Below, in pieces: positions 13,490 to 15,053 of a stretch of DNA of 15,053 nucleotides. This DNA comes from Cellulomonas sp. (lineage in GTDB: Bacteria > Actinomycetota > Actinomycetes > Actinomycetales > Cellulomonadaceae), in NCBI GenBank assembly GCA_031178805.1, contig JAPSIJ010000021.1:1-15053 (forward strand). Reading direction: 5' to 3'. How positions within the stretch are numbered: the first letter of the stretch is position 1; the number at the start of each line of letters is the position of its first letter. The notes under the pieces are model-generated. The model made no database searches and was not told the origin of the DNA. It worked only from the letters and a program-made list of their open reading frames with translations. The translations under genes were made by a program, and so were the position numbers.

Positions 13490-14839
13490 TCAGGCCTCGC
13501 GGAGCAGCCCGTCGAGCACCCGGACGCCGAACCGCAGGGACTCGGCGGGCACCCGCTCGTCCACGCCGTGGAACAGCGCGGTGAAGTCGAGGTCGGCAGG
13601 CAGCCGCAGCGGGGCGAACCCGTACCCGGCGATGCCGAGCCGGGCGAGCGACTTGTTGTCCGTGCCGGCCGACAGCATGTACGGCAGCACCACGGCGCCC
13701 GGGTCCTGCGCGCGCAGGACGTCGGTCATCGTGTCGACCAGCGAGCCGGTCGCCGGCACCTCCAGGCCGATGTCCAGGTGCTCGGGCTCCACCCGGACGG
13801 TCGGGCCCGCGAGCTCGCGGACCTTCGCGAGCACCGCCTCGTGGTCGCCGGGCAGCGGGCGGACGTCGATCGTGGCGGTCGCCCGGCCCGGGATGACGTT
13901 GGTCTTGTAGCCGGCGTGCAGCTGGGTCGGGTTCGCCAGCGTGCGGATCGAGGAGCCGACGAACCGGCGGGCCGGGCCGAGCGCGCCGATCAGGCGGTCG
14001 ATCGCCAGCGGGTCGTCCACGTCGAGCGGCAGCCCGGTGAGGTCGGCGACGCCCTCCAGCAGCGCGAGCACCGTCGGCGTGAGCCGGGTGTCCCACTGGT
14101 AGGCGCCGATCCGGGCGACCGCGCCGGCGAGCTCGGTCACGGCGTTGTCCGCGTTCACGGCCGAGCCGTGGCCCGCGGTGCCGTCGGCGACCAGGCGGAG
14201 CCAGGCGATCCCCTTCTCGGCAGTCTGCAGCAGGTAGGCGCGACGGCCGTGCACGTCCACCGAGAACCCGCCGACCTCGGAGACCGCCTCCGTGGCGCCC
14301 TCGAACAGCTCGGGGCGCTGGTCCACGGCGTACCGGGCGCCGAACTTCCCGCCCGCCTCCTCGTCGGCGAACATCGCGACCACCACGTCGCGGGCCGGGC
14401 GGCGGCCCTCGCGGACCATCTGGCGGACGACCGCCAGGATCATCGCGTCCATGCCCTTCATGTCCACGGCCCCGCGGCCCCACACCATGCCGTCGAACTC
14501 CTCGCCGGCGAACGGGTCGACCTTCCAGTCCTTCGCCTCGGCGGGGACCACGTCGGTGTGCCCGTGCAGCACGAGGGCGGGGCGGCTGCGGTCGGTGCCC
14601 TCCAGCCGCACGACCACGTTCGCGCGGCCGGGCGCGGACTCGAACAGCTCGGGCTCGAGGCCGACCTCCTGCAGCAGCGCGACGACGTGCTCGGCGGCGG
14701 CGCGCTCGCCGGGGCCGGAGCCGTCGCCGTAGTTCGAGGTGTCGAACCGGATCAGCTCCTGGCAGATCCGCACGACCTCGGCCTCGGCGGCCGTGGTGCC
14801 GGTGGGGACGTCGGGGCCGGTCGCGGGCGCGGGAGTCAT
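13490..14839 (-). CDS. M20/M25/M40-family zinc peptidase (dipeptidase/deacylase-like)
   Basis: A 449-residue metallohydrolase of the M20 family, which includes DapE, ArgE and dipeptidases with two metals. Metal and catalytic motifs: LVLHGHTDVVP (His94 and catalytic Asp96), WGRGAVDMKG (Asp126 bridging metal), FADEEAGG (Glu160/161, base and ligand), GHGS at 223-226 in the dimerization domain, and FHGVDERVP near the C-terminus (last His ligand). No signal peptide, so cytoplasmic. The substrate is not clear; the M. tuberculosis neighbour Rv2141c (labelled dapE2) is a plausible homologue. ATG at 14839 is chosen because TACCGT lies 7 nt upstream; a GTG three codons earlier lacks that spacing. It follows an M3 peptidase gene by 77 bp, so a peptide-degradation pair is possible. 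Confidence 0.95.
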   Translation of the reverse strand: MTPAPATGPDVPTGTTAAEAEVVRICQELIRFDTSNYGDGSGPGERAAAEHVVALLQEVGLEPELFESAPGRANVVVRLEGTDRSRPALVLHGHTDVVPAEAKDWKVDPFAGEEFDGMVWGRGAVDMKGMDAMILAVVRQMVREGRRPARDVVVAMFADEEAGGKFGARYAVDQRPELFEGATEAVSEVGGFSVDVHGRRAYLLQTAEKGIAWLRLVADGTAGHGSAVNADNAVTELAGAVARIGAYQWDTRLTPTVLALLEGVADLTGLPLDVDDPLAIDRLIGALGPARRFVGSSIRTLANPTQLHAGYKTNVIPGRATATIDVRPLPGDHEAVLAKVRELAGPTVRVEPEHLDIGLEVPATGSLVDTMTDVLRAQDPGAVVLPYMLSAGTDNKSLARLGIAGYGFAPLRLPADLDFTALFHGVDERVPAESLRFGVRVLDGLLREA

Positions 14840-14846
14840 GCGGACC

Positions 14847-14852
14847 ACGGTA
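14847..14852 (-). promoter_or_regulatory. -10-like TACCGT box, leaderless arrangement for the M20 peptidase
   Basis: TACCGT on the minus strand ends 7 nt before the ATG at 14839, so the peptidase may be transcribed separately from the upstream M3 gene. Confidence 0.55.
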
Positions 14853-14916
14853 CCGGCAGCGCCCGCCCGGCCCCGACGCGCGGGACGGGGCGGGCGCAGC
14901 CGGCGCGCGGGCGCGG

Positions 14917-15053
14917 TCAGGAGGCCGGCGTCGCCGCCGTCAGGCCGCGGCGGGCGAGCAGCGGGCCGATCTCCGGGTCGCGGCCGCGCAGGTCGCGGAA
15001 CGCCGCCATCGGGTCGACCGAGCCGCCGCGGGACAGCAGCCGGGCGCGGAACG
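14917..15053 (-). CDS. M3-family oligopeptidase, C-terminal 44 codons (rest outside window)
   Basis: Only the 3' end is in the window. Reading the minus strand from the right edge gives RARLLSRGGSVDPMAAFRDL, then RGRDPEIGPLLARRGL and a TAATPAS tail before TGA. The SRGGS.DP...FRD.RGRDP...PLL.RRGL pattern is the conserved C-terminus of the M3 family (peptidyl-dipeptidase Dcp / oligopeptidase A). The zinc motif HEFGH lies upstream of this and cannot be seen. It lies on the same strand as the M20 peptidase, 77 bp before it. These enzymes are cytoplasmic and degrade short peptides. Identity rests on a short conserved segment. Confidence 0.75.
   Translation of the reverse strand, partial: FRARLLSRGGSVDPMAAFRDLRGRDPEIGPLLARRGLTAATPAS

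Noticed and set aside
13479..13493. Terminator between DUF5703 and the M20 peptidase
   Set aside because: Only CTGA/TCAG (4 bp, mostly the two stop codons) pair across a 7-nt loop; too weak to call.
2318..14919. Search for a CRISPR array, prophage, insertion sequence, toxin-antitoxin or defence system
   Set aside because: No spaced direct repeats, transposase, integrase, terminal inverted repeats or nuclease/helicase sets are seen; all genes belong to common chromosomal families.

Overview
The window is a run of ordinary actinobacterial chromosome at roughly 75% G+C, with coding regions strongly G/C at the third codon position. A mycothiol ligase gene (mshC), many leaderless-type gene starts with a TANNNT box 6-7 nt upstream, a PAC2 protein and a DUF5703-type protein all point to Actinomycetota. 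Gene content and order look most like Micrococcales near Cellulomonas; that genus-level guess is recollection, not a search. I found no insertion sequence, prophage, CRISPR array, tRNA or rRNA, and no convincing new defence or biosynthetic system.

Layout. Positions 1-2297 (+) are the end of a tightly packed import operon: the C-terminal part of a SAM methyltransferase, a FecCD-type permease and its ATPase, with overlapping ends. The substrate could be a siderophore, haem, a corrinoid or the proposed coenzyme F420-0. Positions 2321-7042 (-) hold, in transcription order, a Pol I-like polymerase, a tetR regulator with a perfect palindromic operator just upstream, an EamA exporter, a protein usually labelled 3-methyladenine DNA glycosylase, and a small Cys/His protein. 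tetR, the exporter and the glycosylase-like gene are joined by 4-bp start/stop overlaps and look like one self-regulated unit.

From 7102 onward genes alternate in orientation: PAC2 (+), SdpI-like membrane protein (-), mshC (-), CorA transporter (+), uppP (-), aldo/keto reductase (+), an acidic-tailed protein (-), DUF5703 (+), M20 peptidase (-), and the last 44 codons of an M3 oligopeptidase (-). PAC2, mshC, uppP and the M20 peptidase recall the M. tuberculosis Rv2125-Rv2141c neighbourhood, so this half looks like a conserved actinobacterial core block.

Two architectural patterns stand out. At least six genes have a TANNNT box 6-7 nt before the start codon, as expected for leaderless transcripts. 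At four of the five convergent gene junctions both stop codons lie inside an inverted repeat of 6-9 bp arms, suggesting shared bidirectional terminators. Two proteins carry substitutions at textbook active-site positions: the aldo/keto reductase has Gln for the usual catalytic His, and the Pol I-like polymerase has Leu at the motif B aromatic position.
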